From NCBI RefSeq assembly GCF_015163655.1, contig NZ_JADEUF010000004.1, positions 1 through 64,000 on the forward strand: a stretch of 64,000 bases of DNA, read 5' to 3'. Under the pieces are notes generated by a model that was not told where the DNA came from, ran no database searches, and worked only from the letters and a program-made list of their open reading frames with translations. The DNA is from Xenorhabdus griffiniae (lineage in GTDB: Bacteria > Pseudomonadota > Gammaproteobacteria > Enterobacterales > Enterobacteriaceae). Position numbers and translations under genes: made by a program. Shown one piece after another: positions 26,840 to 38,000 of this stretch (its first letter is position 1; every line of letters begins with the position of its first letter).

Positions 26840-27118
26840 ATGCGGTTAAAGCGGGGAGTTATCCTTGTCGAGTTGTTGCTGGTAGGCGCTATATTAGCAG
26901 GTTGCAGCGGGCATCAAGCAAGCCGATACAAACATTATCAACCTTCTGATCTGGGTATTTATCTGAGTACAGATGCCAGTGAAAGTTGCTCTGATGCAGG
27001 GGGAATTCCGGCATTAACCAAGCAATTGGATGGTCATCAGGTCCCTGTTTGCCAGCTGGCGAACGGCCGTCGTTGTAATGAACAGGCTTTGTTGGATGGT
27101 GGGTGTACATCCTTTTAA
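26840..27118 (+). CDS. Small DUF333-family lipoprotein
   Basis: This 92-residue protein has an N-terminal signal with a lipobox (ILAGC, Cys near residue 22), so it should be a lipoprotein. The C-terminal half has the cysteine/glycine pattern of the DUF333 (YoaF-like) family: SCSDAGG near residue 55, then VPVCQLANGRRCNE and a final DGGC. The function of this family is unknown. The ATG at 26840 is preceded by GGGAGA at good spacing. It lies downstream of the SMR gene on the same strand but is separated from it by a repeat element, so co-transcription is uncertain. A convergent hairpin at 27122-27153 follows the stop. Confidence 0.85.
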   Translation: MRLKRGVILVELLLVGAILAGCSGHQASRYKHYQPSDLGIYLSTDASESCSDAGGIPALTKQLDGHQVPVCQLANGRRCNEQALLDGGCTSF

Positions 27119-27121
27119 CGT

Positions 27122-27153
27122 AGGGAAAACCAGAGTGATATCTGGTTTTCCCT
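27122..27153. terminator. Hairpin between convergent genes
   Basis: A 13-bp perfect stem AGGGAAAACCAGA/TCTGGTTTTCCCT has a 6-base loop. It sits between the lipoprotein stop (plus) and the siderophore operon stop (minus, 27177). It is placed to serve both directions, although neither side has a strong T run. Confidence 0.65.
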
Positions 27154-27176
27154 CGGCAGCCTATCCTAATAAACGT

Positions 27177-30110
27177 TTAATCTTCTTTGGTGGAATAAGG
27201 GCGAACATATTTCATAATGCACTCAAGTTTTTCACAGGTTTCCTGCCATTCTCTTTCTGGTCTTGAATCTCTGACCAACCCAGCACCAGCCTGAAGCCAG
27301 CAGCGTCCTTTATGCTGGTAGAGGGAGCGTAATACCAATGCGGCATCCAGTTTACCCGTACTATCCAGGAGCATGACACAACCACTATAAAGCTGGCGTG
27401 GTTCATCTTCATAACGAGAAATGGCTTGTAAAGCAGGTTGTTTCGGTATCCCTGACGCGGTGACTGCCGGGAATAAGGCAATAAATGCATCCCAACGGTT
27501 TTTGTCTGTGTGTAGCAACCCTTTTACTCGTGATGCCAAATGTTGTACCGAACCACGTTCACGAATCGCCATAAATTCTGAGACACAAAGCGTTTCTGGT
27601 TGACAAATCGGCGCTAATTCTTCTAATGCAAGTTTAACCGAAACAGCGTGTTCGGAAATTTCTTTCGGATCAGAAAGTAAATCGGCTCGCAGTTTCTGAT
27701 CTTGCTCCTTGTCATGTGTTAATGCTCTGGTGCCAGCCAACGGTTGGGTATTAACCCAACCCGAACTTTCGGCTTCAACGACGGTTTCTGGACTGAAACC
27801 GTAAGCAGTGAAATCTCCATCACGTAAGAAGAAAGAGCGGGCAGGGGTGTTAGCCCGACGGCCTAGCCAGTAACTGTGTGTAATATCAATATTTGAACCA
27901 AGCTCGACTCGGCGTGACAGGATCACTTTTTGGTAGTGATCTGCGGCAATATCCTTAACTGCATTGGCAACGTTGTCTTGATAATGTTTTGCCGCGTCTG
28001 CTGTATTGATAATGTCTATCTCTTTTGTATGTGGGAAAACCGGTGTGCCTAATTGATCAGCCTGTTTGACTTTCTCACTCAATATAGATAGTTGCGCTTC
28101 TTCCAGTGTTCGTATCAGCACCTGCCCTTGAGTTATGCGTAATTCATGTTGTGGAATAGTAATTTTGATTAATGCTTCATCTTGTTTTTCTATTGCCATT
28201 CCATACGTCATATGGGAAAACTCAAATAATGTTTTGCCATAAGCACGCCAGTCTTTAATTGGAACCGCGTTGAGCACTTGTTCAAGTTTTTGGCTTAATG
28301 TATGGATATCATATGGATGATGACGGCCTTGTGAATCAATCAATTGCCCCGATGCATCTGCACTTATGGTTGCGGCGCAACCTATACCCAATGACCATTC
28401 ACCTTTTATTTCATAGAGCGTACAAGGTTGTACATCATTATCGGCAAGTAAGTGGGTAACCAGATCTAACGGAGTGCTGGTAATAGCCATGGTGTGTTCA
28501 TGATATTGCTGCATCAAGTGGTTATTTTCTGCTTGTGCCATCTGTACTAACTGGCGTTTGTCGATTTTTCCTACCGCGGTTAATGGCCAGTACGCCACAA
28601 ATAACCATTGGTCAGGGATCTTATGACGCTGAACACCCTTCTGATGCAAGAATGCTTGTATGAGAGCAGGATCGGGTTGGCTGACACTGTTTGGCAGGCA
28701 AGCACAAATGCGTTCACCCAATAGTTCGTCTGGGACAGCGATAACAACGGCGTCATCAATATCTGGGTGTTGCAGCAGCAATGTTTCAACTTCTAGCGTT
28801 GAAATTTTTTCACCGCTGCGGTTGATCTGTTCTTTAATCCGTCCCTCAACGATCAGGTTGCCATCTGGTCTGATGCGGACCAAATCGCCTGTGCGGTAGA
28901 AGCCATCCGTGGTAAAAGCGACGGTATTGTGCTGTTCAGCACGGTAATACCCTGTAATGGTGTAGGGACCTCGTGTAATCAGTTCACCGACTTCCCCAGG
29001 TGCAACGGGTTGCAGATTGATATCAACAATTTTGATCTCATCTTCTTCTGACAATGGGCGCCCTTGGGTGTTAATGATAACCTCATAAGGATCATCTAAT
29101 CGGGTATAGCACAGTAACCCTTCCGCTGTACCAAAGACTTGTTGCAAAGGGCCAAGGCGCGCCATAACTTGTGCTGCCAGTTCCGGTGTGAGCCTGCCAC
29201 CACCAACTTGTAAGCAGCGCAGGGATGAAAGGTCGCTTTGTTCCCAATCACGCGCTTGTTCCCAGAGCCGTGCAAGAGCCGGAACTAATGCTAAGTGTGT
29301 TACCTTATGCTCTTCGATCAATGGCATAGCTTCATCACAACTCGCAGTATCACTGAGGAGTACACATCCTCCCTGAGAAAGCGTACCCAGGATCCCAGGG
29401 CTGCCTAACGTGAAGTTGTGTGCAACAGGCAATACCGCTAAATAGACGCTTTCAGTATTGACTGCGCACAGACGGGCGGAGAGCACAAAATCATAGGTGT
29501 AGGCATCGTGAGTACGTGGGATTAGTTTTGGTGTACCTGTCGTTCCGCCGGAAAGCAGAAGTACGGCGATATCGCCATAACTTGGGCCAATAATATTGAG
29601 CGGTTCATCCTCAATAGCGGTGAATGGGATAAATTCTTCTGCCTCTCCATCAACGATAATATGTTGCAGTTCGGGGCAAGATGCGGCAACTTCCCGTGCC
29701 ATTTCCCGATAATCAAAGCCGTGGATACAATCAGGGATAATATAAGCCACCGGACGGGCAATCTGGCAAAGCGCTTGAACATCATGTGCCCGTTGGGTAG
29801 GCATTAATAATACTGGATGAGCGCCTAGCCTAAACAAAGCAAAACAGGTGACAACAAAGGAGATACGGTTAGGCAGTTGCACCATAACGTTATCACCACG
29901 GCGTATTCCACGATGATACAAACCGCTCGCCAGCCTTTCCGCAGCTTGATGGAGTTCATGGTAAGTGAGCCGCTGTTCTTGATAGATCAGCGCTGTTTTA
30001 TTCCCCCAGATACTGGACCATCCGGCAAGCTGTTGATCCAGGGTTTTGCCATTCCAAAGATAGTTTGGCGTCATCGTCAGTGTGTTCTCTGGGATAGAAA
30101 AAGGTGCCAT
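27177..30110 (-). CDS. Fused salicyl-AMP ligase / salicylate synthase (YbtE-YbtS)
   Basis: A 977-residue fusion of two normally separate yersiniabactin enzymes. Residues 1 to about 525 are an aryl-AMP ligase of the YbtE/DhbE type: SGGTTGTPK near 180, the HNF motif contacting the aryl carboxylate, FGTAEGLLCYTR, and catalytic lysine in AVGKIDKR near 515. It would adenylate salicylate and load the aryl carrier of the Irp2-like protein. Residues from about 540 to the end match Irp9/YbtS, a chorismate-utilising salicylate synthase: KVILSRR near 727, FSPETVV near 770, ISEH near 815, SVQHLAS near 852 and ASGIPK near 885, covering the expected Lys, Glu, Glu and His. In the ligase pocket I read Ser at the DhbE-240 position but Leu at the 337 position, a mix of DHB-like and salicylate-like residues. 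The start at 30110 overlaps the upstream stop (TAATG) and has AAGGAG; a 37-residue upstream extension inside the ybtT frame is unlikely. It is the last gene of the operon. Confidence 0.93.
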   Translation of the reverse strand: MAPFSIPENTLTMTPNYLWNGKTLDQQLAGWSSIWGNKTALIYQEQRLTYHELHQAAERLASGLYHRGIRRGDNVMVQLPNRISFVVTCFALFRLGAHPVLLMPTQRAHDVQALCQIARPVAYIIPDCIHGFDYREMAREVAASCPELQHIIVDGEAEEFIPFTAIEDEPLNIIGPSYGDIAVLLLSGGTTGTPKLIPRTHDAYTYDFVLSARLCAVNTESVYLAVLPVAHNFTLGSPGILGTLSQGGCVLLSDTASCDEAMPLIEEHKVTHLALVPALARLWEQARDWEQSDLSSLRCLQVGGGRLTPELAAQVMARLGPLQQVFGTAEGLLCYTRLDDPYEVIINTQGRPLSEEDEIKIVDINLQPVAPGEVGELITRGPYTITGYYRAEQHNTVAFTTDGFYRTGDLVRIRPDGNLIVEGRIKEQINRSGEKISTLEVETLLLQHPDIDDAVVIAVPDELLGERICACLPNSVSQPDPALIQAFLHQKGVQRHKIPDQWLFVAYWPLTAVGKIDKRQLVQMAQAENNHLMQQYHEHTMAITSTPLDLVTHLLADNDVQPCTLYEIKGEWSLGIGCAATISADASGQLIDSQGRHHPYDIHTLSQKLEQVLNAVPIKDWRAYGKTLFEFSHMTYGMAIEKQDEALIKITIPQHELRITQGQVLIRTLEEAQLSILSEKVKQADQLGTPVFPHTKEIDIINTADAAKHYQDNVANAVKDIAADHYQKVILSRRVELGSNIDITHSYWLGRRANTPARSFFLRDGDFTAYGFSPETVVEAESSGWVNTQPLAGTRALTHDKEQDQKLRADLLSDPKEISEHAVSVKLALEELAPICQPETLCVSEFMAIRERGSVQHLASRVKGLLHTDKNRWDAFIALFPAVTASGIPKQPALQAISRYEDEPRQLYSGCVMLLDSTGKLDAALVLRSLYQHKGRCWLQAGAGLVRDSRPEREWQETCEKLECIMKYVRPYSTKED

Positions 30111-30913
30111 TATGCGAACTCCTTTGAATAAACATATTGCATAAATTGGGTAACGTGAAGAATAAAATTCTGTGGTTTTTGTGTAATGTAAAAATGATCG
30201 CCAGCAATTTCTTGGCAGCAATCCGCAAGATTTTGTTTGTCACTTGCAAGCCAATGGTGCCACTGTTGAACTTCCATAGCGGAAGCTTCTTGGTCCTCAG
30301 TGCCATAAAGCAACAATGTGGGGGTTTGTAGTTTTACTGAATCCGGCTGAATAGCATGGTAATAGTGTTCTGTAGCAAAAAAATCAGCCCGTAACATGGG
30401 TAAGAACAGGGCAAGTAGTTCAGGATCTTCCCGTAAAATCGGGCTGCAACCGCCAATATCAATCAATTGTTCAATGAATTCATGATCAGGCAATCCACTC
30501 AGTTTGCGGCGGGATTCAAGATGAGGGGCATGACATCCCGAAAGTACCAATGCCTTGGGAGCACAGTGATGTTGTTCAAGGTATCGGCAGGTTTCAAAAG
30601 CGACTTGCGCTCCCATGCTGTGGCCGACCAGTATCAGGTTTTCTCTCTGTGCGGGAGTCAACGATCTGATCACATCAGAAAGCGACTGAGCCAATGGCGT
30701 AATGCGGGTAACAGCATGTTCATTCATACGGCTGTCACGTCCGGGATAAATCACCAATGAAACTGCAATATCGGAATCTTCCAATGTGGACCAATTCCGA
30801 AATGCACTGGTACTGCCCCCGGCAAAGGGGCAGATGAGCAGCGTATATTTAGGTTTGCTATGCGTCGTCAGGCATGGACGGATCATCGGATGGACAGGAA
30901 GTTTCCACGTCAT
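30110..30913 (-). CDS. ybtT: Type II editing thioesterase, YbtT-like
   Basis: This 267-residue alpha/beta hydrolase has the nucleophile motif GHSMG near residue 101 and the late catalytic histidine in AGDHFYI. Length and position match YbtT of the yersiniabactin system. Such enzymes clear mis-loaded carrier domains of NRPS/PKS lines in the cytoplasm. The start codon shares one base with the ybtU-like stop, and its own stop shares one base with the next ATG, so it is translationally coupled on both sides. Confidence 0.92.
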   Translation of the reverse strand: MTWKLPVHPMIRPCLTTHSKPKYTLLICPFAGGSTSAFRNWSTLEDSDIAVSLVIYPGRDSRMNEHAVTRITPLAQSLSDVIRSLTPAQRENLILVGHSMGAQVAFETCRYLEQHHCAPKALVLSGCHAPHLESRRKLSGLPDHEFIEQLIDIGGCSPILREDPELLALFLPMLRADFFATEHYYHAIQPDSVKLQTPTLLLYGTEDQEASAMEVQQWHHWLASDKQNLADCCQEIAGDHFYITQKPQNFILHVTQFMQYVYSKEFA

Positions 30914-32010
30914 CAGTTTTCTTCCTTAATTAGCATCAATTGGGTTGGATCAATCCAGACGGGTGGCTGTAGCTCCTGAGTAACCGGCTCTCCCATCATA
31001 CGTAAAATTTGTTGCCACAAGCCTGCCAGCCGCAATTGGTAGTCGTAGCTAAAAGCAGGGGGGCAGAGTGCCCCATTCAATACTGAATTCAAGGTATTGA
31101 GGAGGCGTGCCACACCTTCGGCACCATCACATTCAAATGCAGTCATCCAATTTTGCGTTGCCGGACAAAGAATTTGTGATGTTGTCTGGTGCAGATAAGC
31201 GCCTTCCGGCTGGCCGGCATGCAGGTAAAGACTCTGTCCATTATTCAGATGGTTTGGTGCATGAAGAACCGGTGTCCAGATAACCGGTCCATAGCTGGCT
31301 TCCTGCGTCAGATAACCGGCCGGCCAAATTAGCGTCATTTTATGCATGACCAGGTTGTGCATATCGGGATCTCTGGGGTCCAGATAGGATTGAACATCTA
31401 ACGTTATTGTGGTTCCCGCTATGCTGAGTTCAAAGCGATGAAATGCATTGTTTCGCTGACCTACATAAGCTATCTCAATCTGTTCCGGGCAATGACAACC
31501 CTGTAACAACAGGTCAAGGGCGGAAAAAAGTAACTGGCGGCTGGTTGTCAGATAGCCACTTACCGGACGTTGCCGTGATAATTGCTCGATTTGATGAGCC
31601 GCATGTAACCAACTTCTGCCAGCCTGACATTGGCTGTAAAAGCTGTTTACCCAAAACATAGCATTATGCTGGTTAGCTGTTGATTGGTGTCTTTTGATCG
31701 CTTCTGCATCAAGAGGATGTTCCTGAATGACCGAAATGCCCCGCGCCAATAACGCCTGGGTTAATTGGTCGCCTTCGCCACCAATAACCTCTGCGCGTAT
31801 GACCACACAGGCAATATCGATATCATCCGGCAATTCATCCAATGAACGGAATAGGGGGACATTGAAATCGCGGGCAAGTTGTTGTGAACGAGGGCTTCCT
31901 TGCGCCAGAATTCCGGCCAGTTCCAGATCTGACCGAGGCTGTAGAAACGCATTAAGATACAGTTCACCAAATTTTGAACCGACAATCAGAACCCGCCGTA
32001 GCTTTATCAT
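30913..32010 (-). CDS. ybtU: Thiazolinyl imide reductase, YbtU-like
   Basis: A 365-residue NAD(P)H-dependent reductase of the Gfo/Idh/MocA-like type used in yersiniabactin and pyochelin synthesis. It starts MIKLRRVLIVGSKFGELYLN, a Rossmann entry, and its length matches YbtU. The expected role is to reduce one carrier-bound thiazoline to thiazolidine. Its ATG overlaps the irp1-like stop as ATGA. Confidence 0.92.
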   Translation of the reverse strand: MIKLRRVLIVGSKFGELYLNAFLQPRSDLELAGILAQGSPRSQQLARDFNVPLFRSLDELPDDIDIACVVIRAEVIGGEGDQLTQALLARGISVIQEHPLDAEAIKRHQSTANQHNAMFWVNSFYSQCQAGRSWLHAAHQIEQLSRQRPVSGYLTTSRQLLFSALDLLLQGCHCPEQIEIAYVGQRNNAFHRFELSIAGTTITLDVQSYLDPRDPDMHNLVMHKMTLIWPAGYLTQEASYGPVIWTPVLHAPNHLNNGQSLYLHAGQPEGAYLHQTTSQILCPATQNWMTAFECDGAEGVARLLNTLNSVLNGALCPPAFSYDYQLRLAGLWQQILRMMGEPVTQELQPPVWIDPTQLMLIKEEN

Positions 32011-35000
32011 ATGTTCTCCTTAACAGTTGGAACTAAACTCAGGATGTTTTTCAGACACGCAACCAGAGAGCCGACATGTTTGTGGAATAGGCTGTAATGA
32101 TCACCATCAAGCTGTGTCACATTGACTGGCCCAAAAGCCTGCCAACCAAGATCAGTTGAGGTAATGGTTGTTGAATCGAGGTAATCCATAAAATCAGGCA
32201 ATGCCTGCCTTGCCCGAATAAGGCTGAAAGGTTGTGAAGTTTGTGGTGGACAATAGTCAAGCAATGCCCGCAGATTATGCTGCCAGATGGCGTAAAGCTC
32301 AGCCAGTGAGTTATCCATCTGTGCAGATTGCGGTAAGGCTTGGTGCAATGCTTGCAGGAAGGTTTCCGTGTTTGCTGTGATAGCGCTGTTGTCCAGCTCC
32401 AGCCCAGGGAACTGTCCTTGTAAATCGAGCAGGAAATGACGATGGCAGCATGTATCATCCAGCGTCAGATCCGTGCGCACATTCGGCGCGAAACTATCAA
32501 TCAGGATGCAATGGGAAACACTTTCACCGGCAGCACGTAATTGATGGGCTATTTCATAAGCCACTAATCCACCGAAAGACCAACCCGCCAGTGCATAAGG
32601 TCCTTTAGGCTGGAATTTACGGATTTGACTGATGTAATCAGTGGCCAGCGCAACGACAGAAGGTTTATCGGTATTCATGCTTTCTGGCGCAAATGCCAGG
32701 CCAATCATGCGTTGGACGTCAAAATTGGCAGCCAAATGACGGTATCCCAACAGGTGCCCACCAATTGGATGGACGATAAACAAGGTAGAGTCTTCTAAGG
32801 TGGATCGTGCAATGTTCCCCTTGTTCAAGATCACGCCCTGACACGTATTTTCTGGTTGGTGCTCAATAAATTCCGCCAGTGAATGTACGGTATCGTAAGT
32901 TTGCAACAGGCTGAGTGGGTATTGGCGATTAAATGTCTGATTGATTTGCACCATTAACCGAACTGCTGCCAGAGAATCCCCACCAAGAGTAAAGAAACTT
33001 TCATGTACGTTAATATCTTGTTGCTCTAATACGGTCCCCCAAAGGTTTAATACCGTTTGTCCTGTCGCGCTGAGAGTCACTGATGGTGCTGAGTCACTTT
33101 CTTGCACTTTTTCAACCAGAGTCATTAATGTACGTCTGTCGATTTTACCGTTGTCGGATACGGGTATCGTATCGAGAATGATAAAGCGCTGTGGACACAT
33201 CCAAACTGGCAAGGTTTGCTGCAACCAGTGCGGTAGTATCGGTAACAGTTCGGCAGATACTGGCGCAGTATCGGTTAAACGTAAGCCGGCGACGAGCTGC
33301 AATGCACCGTTTGACGTCGTATGCGCAAAGACTATCGCTTGTTGTATGTCAGGGTGTTCATATAAGCGATGCTCGATTTCGCCCAGTTCAATCCGGTAAC
33401 CCCGAATTTTAATCTGGTGATCATTGCGTCCCAGAAATTCGATATTACCGTCTGGCCGCCAGCGACCTAAATCACCGGTACGGTAGAGCCGCTCACCTGT
33501 TTGGGGATGAATGATAAAGGCTTGTTGCGTTTTTTCTGTATCATTCCAATAACCCAAGGCAAGTCCACGTCCACCAATATAAAGCTCGCCGGTTACCCAG
33601 ACCGGACAAGGTGACAATGCTGAATTAAGCACATAGAAAGTCTGATTAGCCAAAGGCTTGCCATAGGGAATGCTGCTCCAATCAGGCTCGACGTGTGCGA
33701 TAGGATAAGCAATAGACCATATTGATGCTTCGGTTGCGCCGCCCAAACTGAGCAGGTTAAGCGCAGGGTGAAGGGCAGACAATTTTGCCGGCAAATGGGT
33801 GGGTATCCAGTCACCACTCATCAATATCCAACGCAGGCTATTTAGAGAATGAGAATAGCTTCGGGCATATTCCTCAAGCAGTTGCACAAATGCCGGCACG
33901 GAATTCCAAACAGTGACCGATTCTTGTTGTAACCATGTCAGCAGTTTGTCGGGTTGTTTAGTGTCTCCAGGAGCAGGAATAACCAGTTTTGCCCCACGGC
34001 TCAATGTGCCGAAGAGATCATAAACGGAAAGATCGAAGGTTAACTCTGATATTGCCAATACGCTATCGTGCTCATTGAGTGCAATGCGTTGATTAATATC
34101 CAGGATCGTGTTGACCGCACCCTGATGATCTATCATTACGCCCTTTGGTTTTCCGGTCGAGCCGGAGGTGAAGATGACATAAGCTAAATCTTCGGGGTGT
34201 ACAGCTAAACGTTGTGCTTCGGTGACAGGTAAGTGATTGAGCCATGTTTCATCCAGAGAGATGACGTGGGTATGCTCAGGCCAATTCAGTTGTTGAGCAA
34301 ACTTAGGTTGCGTCAGTACAGTATCAACTTTCCCTGATGCCAATAGCTGGTGGATCCGCTGTTGCGGATAACTGGCATCAATAGGCAGATAAGCCCGTCC
34401 TGCGAATAAAATTGCAAGAACGGCGACAACCTGTTCCCAGCCTTTTTCCATGACCACACCAATCAGGGATAAAGCCTGATTTTCCTGCGCTTGCAGATGG
34501 GCTGCCAGTGTCAGGCTTTGTGACCACAAAGTGCGGTAGTCAATCTGACGAGAGGTATCGACCACAGCGGTACGTTGTGGGTAACGATTTACTGCCTGTT
34601 CAATGAGCGAGCAGAGCGTGTGTGATGGAAACACGTTTTTTGTCGCATTACTGTTCTGGCACAAAGCGCGATCACTTGCTGGCAGCCAGTCAGGCAGCGG
34701 GGTATTCCATGAGTAATCCGGTTCGAGCAAGACAGTGATACACGCTTGATAATGGGCAAACATGTTTTCCGCAACCTGAGGCTGGAACAGTTGTGGCAAG
34801 ATCGCCCATTGTATGGTGACACCACCTTCTGTGCCGGAAATTAACATACAGTCGAGATAAACATGGGGAGTTTGCGCACCAAAAAGATTGAGTGTTCCCA
34901 ACCCTGCTGGTCCTTTACCCGCTGTGCCGGTTGTATCGTTGAATACAATTGGCATACCTGCGTTGAGGTTGTGGCGGTGTTGGTTTTTCTCCCTGAGTAC

Positions 35001-38000
35001 CCGTTGCCCGTCAAACAGCGCGTGTTGAAGATCGGCCAGCCATTGCCGCTGTATCCGGCTTACAGCCTCACTGAACCCTGTGATATTACGCAGATCCACT
35101 TCCAGCAATGATGTGGTAGACAGATTGCCGACTAACATATCGCAATACTGAGGCATTAACAGGCGGTTACCATGCAGGACATTGATTGTAAAATGCTCGT
35201 TGCTGCTCCATACGGATAAAACATGGGTAAATAGCGTCAGCATCACTTGTGACGGTGATACGCGGTATTCTGCTGCACGCTGTTGCAAACGCTGCCATTG
35301 TTGTGAGCTGATATGTCCGGTCAGGCACTGTTGATTGAGTTGCTGTGACTGGTGATCTTGCAGTGGTAACACCGGAGCATCCGGCAACGAAGGTAAGCGA
35401 TCAAGCCAGTATTGCCGGCTTTGTTGCCAGGTTTCTCCGGTTTCTTCATTCTCCAGTGCCTGAATATAGTCGCCAATCGTTGCTGCCGGTGGCGCTGGCT
35501 GCCAGTCAGGTTCCTGATACCAATGGTGTAAATCGCGCAGGATTAACGTCAGGCTTTTACCATCCGCAACCAACAGGTCAATGGTCAAATGCAATAAATG
35601 CGTCCGATCATCGGTATGGTACAGAGTTAAATCAAACAGCGGCCAGTTGTCGCTGGGAACGCCTTGAGTACGCAGCGTGTCGCGGGCATGATGCAGTTGC
35701 ATCTCGCGTTCATTCGGCATCATGGCACGGCAATCAATAACTGTCGGTGTATAGCGGGGAACTTGCGGCAAAATATGATATTGCCCATCCTTCACATAAC
35801 CACGTAGTTGCGCATGATGGCTTATCACACGGTTCCAGGCGCGGGTAAAACGAGGCAGATCAAGCCCGTTGATAGCCAGCTCAGCATAGAAATGAGCGAT
35901 ACCGTTACCAAATTGAAACAGTTGGCTCTCTCCCAGCCAATAAGCGTATTGCAGTGCGGTCAGTGGCAAAATTTGCTCAGATGCAGGCTCAGTTTGCTGC
36001 GATATCGCAAGTGTCTCTGAACGGGGTTCGGTTACCCGCAGAGTACGGCAAAATTCACTCAACTTAGGATGTTCGAATAACTGTTGCAGATTGGCTTGTT
36101 CGTAACCCTGACGACGTAGTTGCACGACCATTCGGGTGGCAATCAGGCTGTCACCGCCACTTTGGAAAAAGTCACTGTGGCGCTGTATTGACTGGGGCAG
36201 CAGTGAACGCCAGAGTGTAATGACTTGTTGTTCAATCTCATGAAGCTGATCATCTTCTGTGTCTGGTTGTCCGGTTTCCGCGATTAACGGTTGTGCCATG
36301 CTCTCTTTCGCTGTCACTATCAACGGCAATTGCTCTTGCTGTTGAATATGCAATGAGTAAGGCAAGGTAGAAAAGTGGGCGATTATTTCACTGATATTAA
36401 GCCGTGCTTGTTGTTCAGCTCGTGCCAGGATCAGTTGTTGATGCAGTTCAGGCCCGTTTTGCCCCGGCCATTCCAATGAAACCCGATAACCGGACTGCGT
36501 CAGGCAATTACGCCAACCCGCAAGTTCCATCAATGCACTATTACCATGATCATCACCGCGATCATCAACCCAGGCGTTAATACCTTCAATAAATCCGACA
36601 CTGGTGAGTTGCATAGCACTTTCGCGTTTGGTTGATTCAATAATTAGCAACCATCCGCCGGCCTTCAATAATCGGGAGAGGCGCCGCAGGGTATTTTTCA
36701 GATGGAGTGCATCATGTAATACGTTAACCGCCATAATCAGGTCATAACCGGATGCAGGGTGCTGACTAAAATCAATACGCTGATTAATATCAAACAGGGC
36801 AAATTTTACCGTTTCGCCGTAGTGATGGAGTAACTGGCGTGCGTCATCCAGGAATAGCGGTGAAACATCAGTAAAATGGTAGTTTTGAATGGCGTGTGCA
36901 TTGTGTGCCAATACCTTCTCTGAAGTTGCACCGGTTCCTGCTCCGACTTCCAGTACAGTGAAATGTTCGGATGTCTGACTCAATTGTCGGACAATTTCAG
37001 CGGCAGCCTGGTTCAGGCAACGTAATGCGGGGTTCTCACTGTAGAGGCTGGCAGTGATTTGTTTATCGGCAAACAGCAGTTCCAATGCATTGCCACGTCC
37101 GGCAAGCAGGCTGTCATGTTGTTCGATGCAGGTTGCTATATATCGGCTGATGGTTTGACACCACTGTGCATCATCCAGTTTTGCTGTAGGGGCTGGAACA
37201 TGGCTAAGTGGTTGCAGACAACGGTATCCGTCAGCGATTTTTTCAATAAATCCCTGGCTATTGAACAATGCCAGCCATTGAGTCAGCAGGCGTTGATACT
37301 GTGGGGCCAGTTGTAAGCGTTGTTCAATCTCTGCACGAGAGTGATATTGTTGTACCGCAGTGAATAAGTTATGGCGCAGTAAAGTTTGGCTCAGGCCAAA
37401 TAATGCTTGTTGCTCAATATGTTGCCAGGAACGTTCAAACGCTTGTTGTTCTGCTAACGTGGGGAGCGGTAAGGTATCGGTGTTGATAATCCGTGGTTCT
37501 GGCAGTGATAAGGGCAAATGATCTTCTGCAACCAACCACAGGTTGTAACCTTGTGTATCATCCTGACGTGGCTGAATTTCTGCCAGCCGTATTTCAGGCT
37601 TAGTACGCAGATAATGTTCGGCTTGACGCAATTCAGGGTGTTGTGGCCAGAAGTCATAACGCGTATGACCAGACGGTGGCGTATGCAGGTCGTAATACGC
37701 CATGTGTTCAGGCTGGCGGCAAATTTGCACTAACAGTGCATTATAAGCGGCAAACAGTGACTCAATAACGCCTGCCTCTAACACATTATCCATGCAGTAC
37801 CAGTTAAACAGCAGATCACCATCGACTTCCATGACCTGATGATCTAACCAGACTTGTGGCGTCTGGCTCAGAACAAAGACCGGATCGCCCAGTAATTGGG
37901 TGATGGATTGTTTGATAGCGACGCCTTCTTGTGCCATTCCTAACATACTGGTGAAAACGACCGGTGTCAGCGGCTGCCTGTTTTGGGTTTCACCGTTTTG

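Noticed and set aside
30111-30221. 37-residue N-terminal extension of the YbtE-YbtS fusion
   Set aside because: It lies wholly inside the ybtT-like gene, lacks family similarity, and the ATG at 30110 has AAGGAG and matches ligase N-termini.
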